From: Atopomonas hussainii | Lineage (GTDB): Bacteria; Pseudomonadota; Gammaproteobacteria; Pseudomonadales; Pseudomonadaceae | Assembly: GCF_900109735.1 (NCBI RefSeq) | Contig: NZ_FOAS01000001.1 | Location: forward strand, 186,001 to 250,000 | DNA length: 64,000 nucleotides | Reading direction: 5' to 3' | Shown: positions 51,072-60,434 of the stretch, one piece after another | How the letters are laid out: each line of letters opens with the position of its first letter | How positions within the stretch are numbered: position 1 is the first letter of the stretch | The notes under the pieces: generated by a model | What the model saw: only the letters and a program-made list of their open reading frames with translations | What the model was told of the DNA's origin: nothing | The model's database searches: none | Position numbers and translations under genes: made by a program

Positions 51072-51880
51072 CGCAGGACTCCTTCGTCCAAGTAAGTGGA
51101 GTCTGAAGGATGCGGAGCACGATAACTGGGGTCTTGTAAAAATGCGGCATCTGTCCGCGCGCGCGCCGGCGGCAGCCCGGCAAAGCGCACACAGTCGTGG
51201 CTTAGATGACTTTGATCGACGTAGCCTAGGCGTGCGGCGATCTGCGCAATCGGTAACGGGCTGCCGACCAGTAACGCCGCTGCCCGACGAAAGCGCAAGA
51301 TCGCGGCGAACAGCTTCGGCGACAGTCCCACCGTGTCGCGAAAGGCGCGCTCAAATTGCCGGCGACTCTTGCAATACAGCGCCGCCAATTCGCTCACCGT
51401 GAGCGGGCCTGGGGTCTGCTCGACATAGCGCACAACGGCATCCAGCCGAGAAGGCACGGCAGGATGGCGCAGCAGATAGTGGACAAGCGTGCTGTCCAGC
51501 TGGGCAAACAGGGTTGCCGCGGGCAGATCGGCGGCCAACCAATTGAAATTCACGGCGAACGCGTCATCGGCGGGCTGCACCGTGTTGGTCAGCTCCAACG
51601 CCTTGGCGGCGAGAAAGTGCCGACTTTGCCCTGCCCGAAAGCGAATGCCCAAGTAGTGCTGCGCGCGCTCCAGGGGCACCTCGGTGCAGTGCGTAGTGGT
51701 GCCAAACGCACGCAGCCGATAATCGCCGGGGCCGATCACCAGCACGACATCGACCGCACCATCGGGGCTGATGGCGAAAGTGTCGTCGCGGTTGTCCAAG
51801 CCCAGCCAATAGTGGCTGATGTAAGGCCGCAACGGGGCTGCCGGTAATGCCAGCTGCACCGCAGGTGGGGGTAAGTTCAT
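51068..51880 (-). CDS. AraC-family transcriptional regulator
   Basis: A 270-residue regulator with an N-terminal DUF6597-like sensor portion ([31 protein letters not shown]). The C-terminal double helix-turn-helix has [23 protein letters not shown] and then [28 protein letters not shown]. AraC proteins of this type often control the adjacent gene, here the VOC protein. AGGAGG lies 12 bases upstream of the chosen ATG. Confidence 0.9.
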   Translation of the reverse strand: MNLPPPAVQLALPAAPLRPYISHYWLGLDNRDDTFAISPDGAVDVVLVIGPGDYRLRAFGTTTHCTEVPLERAQHYLGIRFRAGQSRHFLAAKALELTNTVQPADDAFAVNFNWLAADLPAATLFAQLDSTLVHYLLRHPAVPSRLDAVVRYVEQTPGPLTVSELAALYCKSRRQFERAFRDTVGLSPKLFAAILRFRRAAALLVGSPLPIAQIAARLGYVDQSHLSHDCVRFAGLPPARARTDAAFLQDPSYRAPHPSDSTYLDEGVLR

Positions 51881-51976
51881 CGCCTCAATAGATCCTCCTG
51901 TGCAGGCTCTAGCCTAGCCCGTACGGCCCGCCAGGCGCGAGCACCCGAGCGGCTCCAACCAGGCAACGGCGCGGCG

Positions 51977-52666
51977 CTATACCTCGTAACGCTCACACCA
52001 GCGGCAGACCAGCTCGGGCCGCAAGCGCCGGAGGTCGGCGAAGTTTTCCTGCGGGGCAAAGCGGGCACAGTCCAGCAGGCGCAAGCGGGGAATTTCAGCC
52101 AGGTAGTGCAGCGCCGGGTCGTCCAGCTTGACGGCAGTCAAGAACAACGCCTCGAGGCGCCGCAGCCCGGCCAGCGGGGCCAACGAGGCGAGACGCTGTT
52201 GCCGCCACATCCCGCCTTCGATGCCGAGGGCGATCAACTGGTGAGCCTGCTGGAAAGCGTCGAGCCGATGCAGGTGCTTGGCGTTCTCGATAAACAGCCG
52301 GCGCAGGCTCGCCAACTCCAGCAGCGGCTCCCAAGCGCAGGGCGCGCGAACATCGATCAGCTTCAAGGTGCGCAGCTGCTTCAACTGACCCAAGGGCGTC
52401 AGGTCGGTGGCCGTCAGGTCATGGATTTCCAGGTAGCTCAGCGCGCTGAGCTGGGCGATTTCCTGCACAAACGCCTGATTGACCTGTTTGGCCACCAGCT
52501 GCTCGATCGCCCCGCGCGCAGCTAGGCCACGCTGCGAATGCCGCTCGCGGCGAAACGAGACCCGCCGCGCGTCGAGCGGCACCTCGGCCAGGGTCATCAC
52601 GCACTCTGGCCAAGTGTCCCAAGCTTGATTGTCCCGGTACTCGGCTGGTTCTGGCATTTCTGGCAT
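51977..52666 (-). CDS. Leucine-rich-repeat protein
   Basis: A 229-residue protein with at least five irregular leucine-rich repeats (LSYLEIHDLTATDLTPLGQL, LRTLKLIDVR, LRRLFIENAKHL, LRRLEALFLTAVKLDDP, LRLLDCARF). No signal peptide, so probably cytosolic. GAGGG lies before the ATG. The role is unknown; LRR proteins generally mediate protein binding. Confidence 0.78.
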   Translation of the reverse strand: MPEMPEPAEYRDNQAWDTWPECVMTLAEVPLDARRVSFRRERHSQRGLAARGAIEQLVAKQVNQAFVQEIAQLSALSYLEIHDLTATDLTPLGQLKQLRTLKLIDVRAPCAWEPLLELASLRRLFIENAKHLHRLDAFQQAHQLIALGIEGGMWRQQRLASLAPLAGLRRLEALFLTAVKLDDPALHYLAEIPRLRLLDCARFAPQENFADLRRLRPELVCRWCERYEV

Positions 52667-52808
52667 AGCCGTTCCCTCGTCTTCGTAGCGCGCCAGACAG
52701 TGTAGACCGGCTAGGCGAGCAGGCCGAGAACCGCCCGGAGAGCAGTCAGGGGCAGCACCGCCGCGCCAGCGCGGCCGGCAACACGCCAGCCCGCTGGCGC
52801 CGGGCGCC

Positions 52809-53933
52809 TTACAGCTGCTTGAGCGCGGCCTCTAGGCTGGCCACGCTGCGGCTGACGTTGTGCAGTTTGTCGAGACCGAACAAGCCGATGCGGAAGGTGG
52901 AGAAATCCGCGCCTTCGTCGCATTGCAGTGGTACGCCGCCGGCCACTTGCAGGCCGATGGCGGCGAATTTGCTGGTGTTTTTGATCGCCGGGTCTTGGGT
53001 GTAGCTGACCACCACGCCGGGCGCTTCGAAGCCGGGGGCGGCGACGCTCTTGTAACCGTGCTCAGCCAGCAAGCGGCGTACTTCGCGGCCTAGTTCTAGT
53101 TGCTCATCACGCACTTTTTCGAAGCCGTACTCGGCGGTTTCGCGCATGATCGCCGCCAATTGTGCCAAGCCGTCGGTGGGCATGGTGGCGTGGTAGGCGT
53201 GGCCGCCGTTTTCGTAGGCACGCATGATCTCCAGCCACTTGCGCAGGTCGCAGGCGAAGCTGTTGCTGGTGGTCTGTTCGATACGCGCCAGCGCACGCTC
53301 GCCGAGCATCACCATGGCGCAGCACGGGGTGGCGCTCCAGCCTTTTTGCGGCGCGCTGATCAGCACGTCGACACCTACTTTGCGCATATCCACCCACAAG
53401 CAGCCCGAGGCAATGCAGTCGAGCACGAATAAGCCGCCGACTTCGTGCACGGCATCGGCCACGGCGCGCAGGTAGTCATCGGGCAGCAACATGCCGGAGG
53501 CGGTTTCCACGTGCGGGGCAAACACTAGGCTGGGTTTTTCCGCACGAATAGTAGCGACCACTTCGTCGATCGGTGCAGGGGCAAAATGCGCTTCGGCGCC
53601 GCTCTCGATGGGGCGGGCTTTGAGTACGGTGGTTTTCGCTGGCAGCTGGGCCATGTCGAAGATCTGGCTCCAGCGGAAGCTGAACCAGCCATTACGGATC
53701 ACCAAGCAGTGCTGGTTTTGCGCAAACTGGCGGGCTACGGCCTCCATGCCGAAGGTGCCGCTGCCAGGCACGATGGCGCAGGCATCGGCGCCGTACACCT
53801 GTTTTAAGGTGCTGGACAGCTCACGCATCACGCCCTGAAAGCGCTGTGACATATGGTTAAGCGCACGGTCGGTGTAAACCACCGAATATTCCAGCAGGCC
53901 ATCGGCATCGGGTTGCGGCAGCAGGGCGGGCAT
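52809..53933 (-). CDS. Class V PLP-dependent aminotransferase (alanine/phosphonopyruvate-type)
   Basis: A 374-residue aminotransferase. It has PGSGTFGMEAVARQF near residues 56-70, LDCIASGCLWVDMRK with the cofactor Asp, and PLP Lys in SAPQKGWSATP. The end has GLFGLDKLHNV, as in alanine-glyoxylate and 2-aminoethylphosphonate transaminases. The substrate is uncertain. Ribosome site AAGGAA lies 8 bases before the ATG. It stands downstream of the cyd operon on the same strand, 65 bases after ybgE, and could be a separate unit. Confidence 0.88.
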   Translation of the reverse strand: MPALLPQPDADGLLEYSVVYTDRALNHMSQRFQGVMRELSSTLKQVYGADACAIVPGSGTFGMEAVARQFAQNQHCLVIRNGWFSFRWSQIFDMAQLPAKTTVLKARPIESGAEAHFAPAPIDEVVATIRAEKPSLVFAPHVETASGMLLPDDYLRAVADAVHEVGGLFVLDCIASGCLWVDMRKVGVDVLISAPQKGWSATPCCAMVMLGERALARIEQTTSNSFACDLRKWLEIMRAYENGGHAYHATMPTDGLAQLAAIMRETAEYGFEKVRDEQLELGREVRRLLAEHGYKSVAAPGFEAPGVVVSYTQDPAIKNTSKFAAIGLQVAGGVPLQCDEGADFSTFRIGLFGLDKLHNVSRSVASLEAALKQL

Positions 53934-53998
53934 AGAGCGTTCCTTCTATATACAGTTGTCAACGGTAAAGAAGGGCAGCTTACCAGACCTGTGCGCGA

Positions 53999-54295
53999 TT
54001 ACAGGGCAACACCTTGCGCTTGCGCCAGCAGCACATAACCCCAGGCCATCAGCGGCCACGCGACGAGCGGCTGAAACACCCAGCGCCACGGGCGCGACTG
54101 CGGGTCGAAGCCCACGCCGTGCACAATCGCCGCGCTTAAGCCGAGCATCAGCCACATCAGCGCGCTGTGGTTGTACTGCCCGCTGGCATCCACAAACAGC
54201 CCAGGATGCACCAGCAGCACCAACACCAGCGGCGTGGCGAGCAGGCAAGACAGCCCGCGCGCCGCTGGGTGTTTGAAGGCGTTAGGCATCCTCAT
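53999..54295 (-). CDS. ybgE: Cyd operon protein YbgE
   Basis: A 98-residue membrane protein with about three helices (GLSCLLATPLVLVLLVHPGLF, LMWLMLGLSAAIVHGVGF, VFQPLVAWPLMAWGYVLLA). The segment GVGFDPQSRPWRWVFQP matches YbgE. YbgE accompanies cytochrome bd genes; its role is poorly defined. The ATG at 54295 overlaps cydX by 14 bases; the ATG at 54289 is equally possible. Last gene of the cyd operon. Confidence 0.85.
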   Translation of the reverse strand: MRMPNAFKHPAARGLSCLLATPLVLVLLVHPGLFVDASGQYNHSALMWLMLGLSAAIVHGVGFDPQSRPWRWVFQPLVAWPLMAWGYVLLAQAQGVAL

Positions 54296-54398
54296 CGACT
54301 TCGCTGTCGAGGTTCTGGGTGGTTTCCAGCCACAGGGCATTGATGATGCCGAGGCTGCAAGCTAGCAACACGCCGAGTATCCAGGTGAAGTACCACAT
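54282..54398 (-). CDS. cydX: Cytochrome bd small subunit CydX
   Basis: A 38-residue single-helix protein too short for ordinary gene finding. It starts MWYFTWILGVLLACSLGIIN and continues with a LWLE motif and an acidic tail ending EVDEDA. Both match CydX (YbgT), which stabilises haem d in CydAB. It lies 12 bases after cydB and overlaps ybgE. Confidence 0.95.
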   Translation of the reverse strand: MWYFTWILGVLLACSLGIINALWLETTQNLDSEVDEDA

Positions 54399-54410
54399 AG
54401 GTTGTGCTCC

Positions 54411-55553
54411 TCAGTACAGGCTGTGCGAGTTGTTTTGGATATGCGCGGTGCTGACCTTGCCCCACATCTTGGCGTAGCTCCACAGGGTGTAGAGCAGGAT
54501 CAGCGGCACGAAGATGCACGCCGCCACCAGCATGATGCCGAGGGTTTTGTGGCTCGACACGGCGTCCCACACGGTAAGGCTAGAGGCCAAATCAAGGCTC
54601 GACGGCATCACAAACGGGAACAAGGCAAAACCGGCGGTGCACAGGGTGCCGACAATCGCGAGACTGGAGCCGGCGAAGGCAAAGCCACCACGCCCAGCGG
54701 TGGCGGCAGCAAAGGCCAGCGCCGCACCGAGAATGCCCAACATGGGCGCCCACTTGGTATGCGGGTACAGCTGGTAGTTGGCCAACCAACCGGGGTTATC
54801 GGCCAGCACGGTTTTGTTCAGCGGATTCAGCGCGCTGTCTACGGCGCCGATTTGGCTGATATGCAGGCCGACGATATCGCCCTGCCACAGCCACACGCCG
54901 CAGCCAATAAACGCCGCCAAGAACACCAGCGCGCAGACTTGCGCGGCGCGTTGGCTGCGCGCGGCGATGGCGCCTTCGCTGCGCATCATCAGCCAAGTGC
55001 CGCCGTGCAGCATCAGCATGCTCAGGCTGACCACCCCGGCGAGCAGAGCGAACGGGCTGAGCAGCTGCCAGAAGCTGCCCTGATAGCTGGAGCGCAGGGT
55101 GTCGTCAAAGCCAAACGGCAGGCCGAGGAACAGGTTGCCAAACGCCACGCCGAACACCACAGACGGGATTAGTGCGCCAACAAACAGGCCCCAGTCCCAG
55201 CTTTGCCGCCAGCGGGTGTTGTCCAGCTTGCTGCGGTAATCAAAGCCCACCGGGCGCACGAACAAGGCAAACAGCACCAGCAGCAAGGCCCAGTACAAGC
55301 CAGAGAACGCCGCGGCATACACCAAGGGCCACGCGGCAAACAGCGCGCCACCGGCGGTGATCAGCCACACCTGATTGCCATCCCAGTGCGGGGCGATGGT
55401 GTTAATCACCACGCGGCGCTCGTCGTCGGTTTTGCCAACAATCGGCAGCAGCGCGGCGGCACCGAGGTCGAAACCATCGGTGAGGGCAAAGCCGATCAGC
55501 AGCACGCCGACCAGCACCCACCAGATCAGTTTGAGCATTTCGTAATCAAACAT
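54411..55553 (-). CDS. cydB: Cytochrome bd ubiquinol oxidase subunit II
   Basis: A 380-residue multi-pass protein with the family start YEMLKLIWWVLVGVLLIGFALTDG (written in part) and DLGAAALLPIVG, TIAPHWDGNQVWLITAGGALF and RPVGFDYRSKLDN. It forms the bd oxidase heterodimer with CydA in the inner membrane. RBS GAGGAGG. Only 10 bases separate it from cydA. Confidence 0.96.
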   Translation of the reverse strand: MFDYEMLKLIWWVLVGVLLIGFALTDGFDLGAAALLPIVGKTDDERRVVINTIAPHWDGNQVWLITAGGALFAAWPLVYAAAFSGLYWALLLVLFALFVRPVGFDYRSKLDNTRWRQSWDWGLFVGALIPSVVFGVAFGNLFLGLPFGFDDTLRSSYQGSFWQLLSPFALLAGVVSLSMLMLHGGTWLMMRSEGAIAARSQRAAQVCALVFLAAFIGCGVWLWQGDIVGLHISQIGAVDSALNPLNKTVLADNPGWLANYQLYPHTKWAPMLGILGAALAFAAATAGRGGFAFAGSSLAIVGTLCTAGFALFPFVMPSSLDLASSLTVWDAVSSHKTLGIMLVAACIFVPLILLYTLWSYAKMWGKVSTAHIQNNSHSLY

Positions 55554-55563
55554 GGTGGCCTCC

Positions 55564-57129
55564 TCAGGCGTGCGCCGGTTGGGCTTGTTCGAAGTGATAG
55601 CGCCCGGTGTGCAGGCTGGATGGCCCCAAGCGCGCGAAGCGGATCATCAGGTACATCTCGATCACCAGCAGCACGCTGTAAAAGGCAATCAGCGCCAGCA
55701 GCGAGCCCCACACATCGGCACTGCTCACGCTAGAAGCCGACAAATGGGTGGGCAACACTTCGGCAATCGACCACGGCTGGCGGCCATGTTCGGCCACGTA
55801 CCAGCCGGTTTGCGCGGCAATCCACGGCAGCGGCAGGCTGAACAACGCCCACTTTAAAAGCCACGGTTTGCGTTCTTCGTTTTTGCGCGCCGAGGCCCAG
55901 AAGGCACAGGCGAACAGCGCCAACATCAGGAAACCGGCGCCGACCATAGCGCGGAAGCTCCAGAACAAGCTGAACACGTTGGGGATGGTGTCCAGCGCGG
56001 CCTGTTGGATTTGCGCTTCCGTGGGATCCACCACGTTGGCGGTGTACTTCTTCAGCAACAGGCCGTAGCCGAGGTCTTGCTTGACCGCTTCGAAGGCCGC
56101 ACGGGTAGCGTCACTGGTGTCGCCCGCCCGCAGCTGTTCGAGCAAGCCGTAGGCCTGCATGCCAGTGCGGATGCGCGCCTCGTGCTGCACTAACAGGTCT
56201 TTGATGCCGGTGACTTCTTTATCAATCGAGCGCGTGGCGATCAGGCCCAGCACGTAGGGGATCTTCACCGCGTAGTCGGTGCGCTGTTCTTCCTGATTGG
56301 GCCAGCCGATCAGGGTGAAGGCGGCCGGGGCTGGGTGGGTGTCCCATTCGGCTTCGATGGCGGCGAGCTTAGTTTTTTGCACGTCGCCTACCTCGTAGCC
56401 AGACTCATCGCCGAGCACGATCACCGAGAGAATCGACGCCAAACCAAACGCCGAGGCAATCGCAAACGAGCGGCGGGCAAAGCCTTGGTCGCGCTTCTTC
56501 AGCAGGTAGTAGCTGGAGATCGCCAGCACGAAGATCGCCCCGGTCACGTAGCCGGCGGCCACGGTGTGCACGAACTTGACCTGCGCCACCGGGTTAAACA
56601 GCAAGGCGCCGAAGTCGGTCAGCTCCATGCGCATGGTCTGGTAGTTGAACTCGGCACCCACCGGGTTCTGCATCCATCCGTTGGCGATCAGAATCCACAG
56701 CGCCGACATGTTCGAGCCAATCGCCACCAGCCAAGTCACAGCCAAGTGTTGCAGCTTGGACAGGCGCTCCCAGCCGAAGAAGAACAGGCCGATAAAGGTC
56801 GATTCCAAGAAGAACGCCATCAAGCCTTCGATGGCCAGCGGCGCGCCGAAGATATCGCCCACGTAATGGCTGTAGTAGGCCCAGTTGGTGCCGAACTGGA
56901 ATTCCATGGTCAGGCCGGTGGTGACGCCCAAGGCGAAGTTAATGCCGAACAGCTTGCCCCAGAACTTCACCATGTCCTGATAGACCTGTTTGCCGGTCAT
57001 CACATACACCGACTCCATGATCGCCAGCAGAAACGCCAGCCCCAGGGTGAGCGGAACAAACAGAAAGTGATACATCGCCGTCATAGCAAATTGCAGACGC
57101 GACAGGTCAACGACCGCTTCTGAGATCAT
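55564..57129 (-). CDS. cydA: Cytochrome bd ubiquinol oxidase subunit I, long Q-loop (E. coli type)
   Basis: A 521-residue quinol oxidase subunit that reduces O2 to water. Haem ligands visible are His21 ([11 protein letters not shown]), the central His ([12 protein letters not shown]) and the Met region FRAMVGAGF. The periplasmic Q-loop is long ([19 protein letters not shown] through [19 protein letters not shown]), very like E. coli CydA. The short-loop CioA found in many Pseudomonas lacks this extension. The end [14 protein letters not shown] is also E. coli-like. It overlaps cydP by 23 bases. Confidence 0.97.
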   Translation of the reverse strand: MISEAVVDLSRLQFAMTAMYHFLFVPLTLGLAFLLAIMESVYVMTGKQVYQDMVKFWGKLFGINFALGVTTGLTMEFQFGTNWAYYSHYVGDIFGAPLAIEGLMAFFLESTFIGLFFFGWERLSKLQHLAVTWLVAIGSNMSALWILIANGWMQNPVGAEFNYQTMRMELTDFGALLFNPVAQVKFVHTVAAGYVTGAIFVLAISSYYLLKKRDQGFARRSFAIASAFGLASILSVIVLGDESGYEVGDVQKTKLAAIEAEWDTHPAPAAFTLIGWPNQEEQRTDYAVKIPYVLGLIATRSIDKEVTGIKDLLVQHEARIRTGMQAYGLLEQLRAGDTSDATRAAFEAVKQDLGYGLLLKKYTANVVDPTEAQIQQAALDTIPNVFSLFWSFRAMVGAGFLMLALFACAFWASARKNEERKPWLLKWALFSLPLPWIAAQTGWYVAEHGRQPWSIAEVLPTHLSASSVSSADVWGSLLALIAFYSVLLVIEMYLMIRFARLGPSSLHTGRYHFEQAQPAHA

Positions 57130-57355
57130 CGCGGTTTTCCTCTAGGCTTACGGGATTCGGGGTAGCGCTGCCGAGCAGGCGCTCGGCGACGCGCGCGGTG
57201 CCATCGACGGGCACCGTAGGGGCAGCAAACCAATAGGCGCGGATCACCAGCAGCACGGCCAGTTTGATCAACACCACCACGGCCAACTCGCGCACCAGCG
57301 GGATGCGCCACCAAGGCCGAGCAGGCACAGAAGGGGTAGACGGCAGTGCAGGCAT
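57107..57355 (-). CDS. cydP: Cytochrome bd accessory small subunit CydP
   Basis: An 82-residue single-helix protein: [20 protein letters not shown] (helix), [11 protein letters not shown], then VAERLLG, the CydP signature. It is encoded immediately upstream of, and overlapping, cydA. The ATG at 57355 has GAGGAG 7 bases upstream, and the 49-residue upstream extension is rejected. First gene of the cyd operon. Confidence 0.88.
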   Translation of the reverse strand: MPALPSTPSVPARPWWRIPLVRELAVVVLIKLAVLLVIRAYWFAAPTVPVDGTARVAERLLGSATPNPVSLEENRDDLRSGR

Positions 57356-57455
57356 GGCCGCACTCCTCGGGCAAAGCCCTGGGTCATTTGGTAACACAAT
57401 GTTAAGCCCTGCAGAGCCTGTGCACGCTGCGGCTAAATGTCGCAGGGGCCGCTTC

Positions 57456-57469
57456 TTGATTGTGAACAA
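57456..57469 (-). promoter_or_regulatory. Candidate ANR/FNR-like box upstream of the cyd operon
   Basis: On the minus strand TTGTT-CACA-ATCAA; one half-site is perfect and the other differs at two positions from TTGAT-N4-ATCAA. It lies about 100 bases upstream of cydP. Oxygen-responsive control of cytochrome bd by ANR/FNR would be expected, but the match is imperfect. Confidence 0.35.
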
Positions 57470-57603
57470 CGACAAACTGCAGCTTAAGCCGCCAAGCCGC
57501 AAGGCCGACGCTGCGGCCTAGCCGACAACATCGGCAGCCATTCTGGGCTACAGTGCGCACAGCACAAGGCTGGCCCAGCGTGGGCCGTGCAACGAGGAGC
57601 TGT

Positions 57604-58668
57604 ATGAGCGAAGTGACCCGCGAACAGGCGCAGCAACGCGCCAGCCAAATCCATGCCTTTCATGCCGAGCTAGAGCTGCTCGAACGCCAACAGGTGTTGA
57701 GCCTTAACGACAGCCAGCGGCAGCGCTTGGGCGAACATCACCAGCGCTTACTCGAACGCTTTAGTCAGCAACTGGATATCGACACCAGCGCGCGCAGCGA
57801 GCAACTGTCGTTGGGCATGCGCGTGGCCTCGCTCTTTGGCGCGTTGGCCTTTGCCTGTGCCTTGTTCTTCTTGTTCTACCGCTTTTGGGGGTTGTTCAAC
57901 ACGCCCAGCCAAGTGGCCGTGCTGATTGGCAGCAGCGTGGCCAGTTTAGGCCTAACGCTGTGGCTGAATCAGGTCGATCGCAGCGGCTATTACTGCAAGC
58001 TGGCGGCGCTGCTGTGTTTTACCGCCTTCGTGCTGAACCTCAGTTTGCTCGGGCAAATCTTCAATATCACCCCCAGCGACAAAGCCTTGCTGCCGTGGGG
58101 CGCGCTGGCCTTGTTGCTGGCCTATCAGTGTCGCTTGCGCTTGCTGTTGGTGGCGGCGATTGCCTGCTTGGTGGCCTTTATTGCCGCGCGGGTCGGCGCT
58201 TGGGGCGGGGTGTATTGGCTCAGCGTGGGCGAGCGGCCGGAGCATTTCTTCCCCGCCAGCGTCTTGCTACTGAGTATTCCTGCACTGCTCAGCCAACAGC
58301 GCTGGTACGGCTTTGCCGCCACCTACCGGATTGCCGGGCTGCTGTGCTTGTACATTCCCTTGCTGGTGCTCGGTTATTGGGGCGAAAGCAGTTACTTGCC
58401 GTGGTCGGCCAGCAGCATCGAACTGCTCTACCAGACCCTCGCCTTTGTGCTTAGCGCACTGGGCGTGGCCGCCGGGGTTAAGTTCGCCCACAGCGATGTG
58501 CGCAACACCAGCTTGGTGTTCTTGCTGCTGTACCTGTACACCAAGTTCTTCGACTGGTGGTGGGAGCTACTGCCTAAGTACCTGTTCTTCCTCCTGCTGG
58601 GGCTGATCTCATTGCTGCTGTTGGTGCTACTGACCCGCTGGCGCCGCCAGCTACAAGGAGGTGTCTAA
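57604..58668 (+). CDS. DUF2157-domain membrane protein
   Basis: A 354-residue membrane protein. The N-terminal ~60 residues form a soluble helical segment (QIHAFHAELELLERQQVLSL). About ten hydrophobic helices follow, including VASLFGALAFACALFFLFYRF and YLFFLLLGLISLLLLVLL. The pattern is DUF2157. GAGGAG lies before the ATG at 57604. The stop overlaps the next gene (TAATG); the DUF2157/DUF4824 gene pair is a recognised combination of unknown function. Confidence 0.82.
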   Translation: MSEVTREQAQQRASQIHAFHAELELLERQQVLSLNDSQRQRLGEHHQRLLERFSQQLDIDTSARSEQLSLGMRVASLFGALAFACALFFLFYRFWGLFNTPSQVAVLIGSSVASLGLTLWLNQVDRSGYYCKLAALLCFTAFVLNLSLLGQIFNITPSDKALLPWGALALLLAYQCRLRLLLVAAIACLVAFIAARVGAWGGVYWLSVGERPEHFFPASVLLLSIPALLSQQRWYGFAATYRIAGLLCLYIPLLVLGYWGESSYLPWSASSIELLYQTLAFVLSALGVAAGVKFAHSDVRNTSLVFLLLYLYTKFFDWWWELLPKYLFFLLLGLISLLLLVLLTRWRRQLQGGV

Positions 58669-59474
58669 TGCTCACCCCACGTCGCAGCCTGTGGTTGGGC
58701 TTGGCCGTTATTTTGGGCACGAATGCCATCGTACTGGCGGGCGTTTGGCAAAACCGCGCCGGCGTGCCGGACAGCAGTCTGCGTTTCAGCGAGCGCGAAT
58801 TGCGCCTAGACCAACGCCGCCTGCTCGATGAAGGCGACGACAGCGGCCTGCTGCTTGAGCTGCGCTGGCAATACCCAGACTTCAACTGGCGCTATGACTC
58901 GGCGTGGCTTAGCCAAGCCGCGCTGCACAATATCGGCTTTAACGTGCCCAAGGGGTTTAGCCACGACGAGCGCGAGCGTTATATCCGCCAACTCAGTCGC
59001 CCTGCGTACTTGCTGCTTGAGCTGGATGGCCCCGCCTATCAAACCCGCTTGAAACAAGCCGACGACGCCGTAGCCAAAGCCACCGAAGCACTGCGAAAAC
59101 TCAGCGACAAACAACAGCGCCAACGCGAGCTAGACGACGCCCAACGCGCCGCGCACCACGAGCGCACGCAAGCCAGCCGCTTAATTTTGCTCGACGCCGA
59201 CAGCGATGCCGCGCGGCTGCGTGAGCGCTACCCAGACCGCAGCCGCTACCTGATCGTGCCCGGCCGTGTCTCACCGGGTGTGCGCTACGCTAATCATGAA
59301 CACCAAGAGCCTTACTACACGGCCTTCCCGCAGCTGCTAAACGAACATATTCACGTGCCGGCCAGCTGGCGCGAACGCTTGGCCGACTGGCCGCAACGCT
59401 GGCAAGACAGCCAGAGCAGTCGCTTTATCAGCGTGCATTATGGCCAACGTTACGAACCCTGGCTGGCCGAATAA
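58668..59474 (+). CDS. GDYXXLXY/DUF4824-type protein
   Basis: A 268-residue protein anchored by one N-terminal helix (LWLGLAVILGTNAIVLAGVWQN). The soluble domain has FSERELRLDQRRL, PAYLLLELDGPAYQ and YLIVPGRVSPGVRY, as in DUF4824/GDYXXLXY proteins. The rest probably faces the periplasm. It is translationally coupled to the DUF2157 gene. Confidence 0.8.
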   Translation: MLTPRRSLWLGLAVILGTNAIVLAGVWQNRAGVPDSSLRFSERELRLDQRRLLDEGDDSGLLLELRWQYPDFNWRYDSAWLSQAALHNIGFNVPKGFSHDERERYIRQLSRPAYLLLELDGPAYQTRLKQADDAVAKATEALRKLSDKQQRQRELDDAQRAAHHERTQASRLILLDADSDAARLRERYPDRSRYLIVPGRVSPGVRYANHEHQEPYYTAFPQLLNEHIHVPASWRERLADWPQRWQDSQSSRFISVHYGQRYEPWLAE

Positions 59475-59545
59475 GCCCACTGCTAAGATCAATCCACACA
59501 ATGGAAGAACCGGCAGGAAGCCAAAGACAAGGAGTTCGCGTCGCC

Positions 59546-60310
59546 ATGCCGGTTCGCGGTTTTACCCTAGCCCTCAGCCTAGTGCTGACGCTCTGCGGCC
59601 TCAGCCCACAGGCCAGCGCCGAACACACCGGTCTGACCCTGTATACGGAAAACTTCCCGCCCTATAACTACGGCAACGACGAGCACGCTGATGGCTTTAG
59701 CGTGGCCGTGCTCGAAGAACTCAGCCGGCGTTTAAAGCAACCCCTGCATATTCGCGTGGTGCCGTTTAACCGCGCCTTACAAGATGTGGAGAAAGCCCCG
59801 AACCGCGGGCTTTTCTCCATCTACCGCACCGAAGAACGCGCCGCACGCTACAAATGGGTCGGCCCACTAACCAGCGCCAATGTTGCTTTACTCGCCCACC
59901 GCGACCGCCCCATCACCCTTAGCCGCCTTGAAGACGCGCGCAGCCTTGAGCGCATCGGCGTGCAAGAAAACAGCGCCTACCACTACACCCTAATGAGCCT
60001 CGGCTTTGCCAACTTAGACACCGCCGCCGCCGCCCTGCCCGACGAAGCCGGCACGCCCAACATCCACCGCCTCTACAAAGGCCGCATCAACCTGTGGGTA
60101 GCCACCGTCGCCAGCGCCCGCGAAAAAGCCCGGCTGCTCAGCTACGACCCGGACGAGCTGCAAATCGCCTGGGTACTCGCGCGGGATGATTTGTATTTAG
60201 CGTTTAATCTGGATACCGAAGATGCACTGATCCGCGATTGGCAAGCTGCGCTAGATCAGCTCAAGCGGGAGCCGCTGTGGCAGCAGTTGGAGCAGCGGTA
60301 TTTGCGCTAA
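59546..60310 (+). CDS. Periplasmic solute-binding protein, amino-acid type (SBP_bac_3-like)
   Basis: A 254-residue protein with a signal peptide (FTLALSLVLTLCGLSPQASA). The two-lobed binding fold has LYTENFPPYNYGNDEHADGFS, LHIRVVPFNRALQDVE and TEERAARYKWVGPL. No permease or ATPase is adjacent; many such orphan proteins in Pseudomonas are of unknown role. The ATG at 59546 is used because it gives a proper signal peptide; AAGGAG lies 11 bases upstream. Confidence 0.85.
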   Translation: MPVRGFTLALSLVLTLCGLSPQASAEHTGLTLYTENFPPYNYGNDEHADGFSVAVLEELSRRLKQPLHIRVVPFNRALQDVEKAPNRGLFSIYRTEERAARYKWVGPLTSANVALLAHRDRPITLSRLEDARSLERIGVQENSAYHYTLMSLGFANLDTAAAALPDEAGTPNIHRLYKGRINLWVATVASAREKARLLSYDPDELQIAWVLARDDLYLAFNLDTEDALIRDWQAALDQLKREPLWQQLEQRYLR

Positions 60311-60382
60311 AAGGCGGTAGGCCCAAACACCCTCAGGTGAGCACAGGCAAAACCCGCAAAAATCCGTAACCCGCTAGGCTTA

Positions 60383-60415
60383 GCGCGCTCGCTGCAAACG
60401 CTGAAACGAGCGCGC
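60383..60415. repeat. Inverted repeat between the binding-protein gene and convergent glmS
   Basis: GCGCGCTCG (60383-60391) and CGAGCGCGC (60407-60415) form a perfect 9-bp stem with a 15-base loop and no T-run. It may serve as a weak bidirectional 3' end. Confidence 0.4.
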
Positions 60416-60434
60416 GTAAGCAAGCCCCCTAGCT

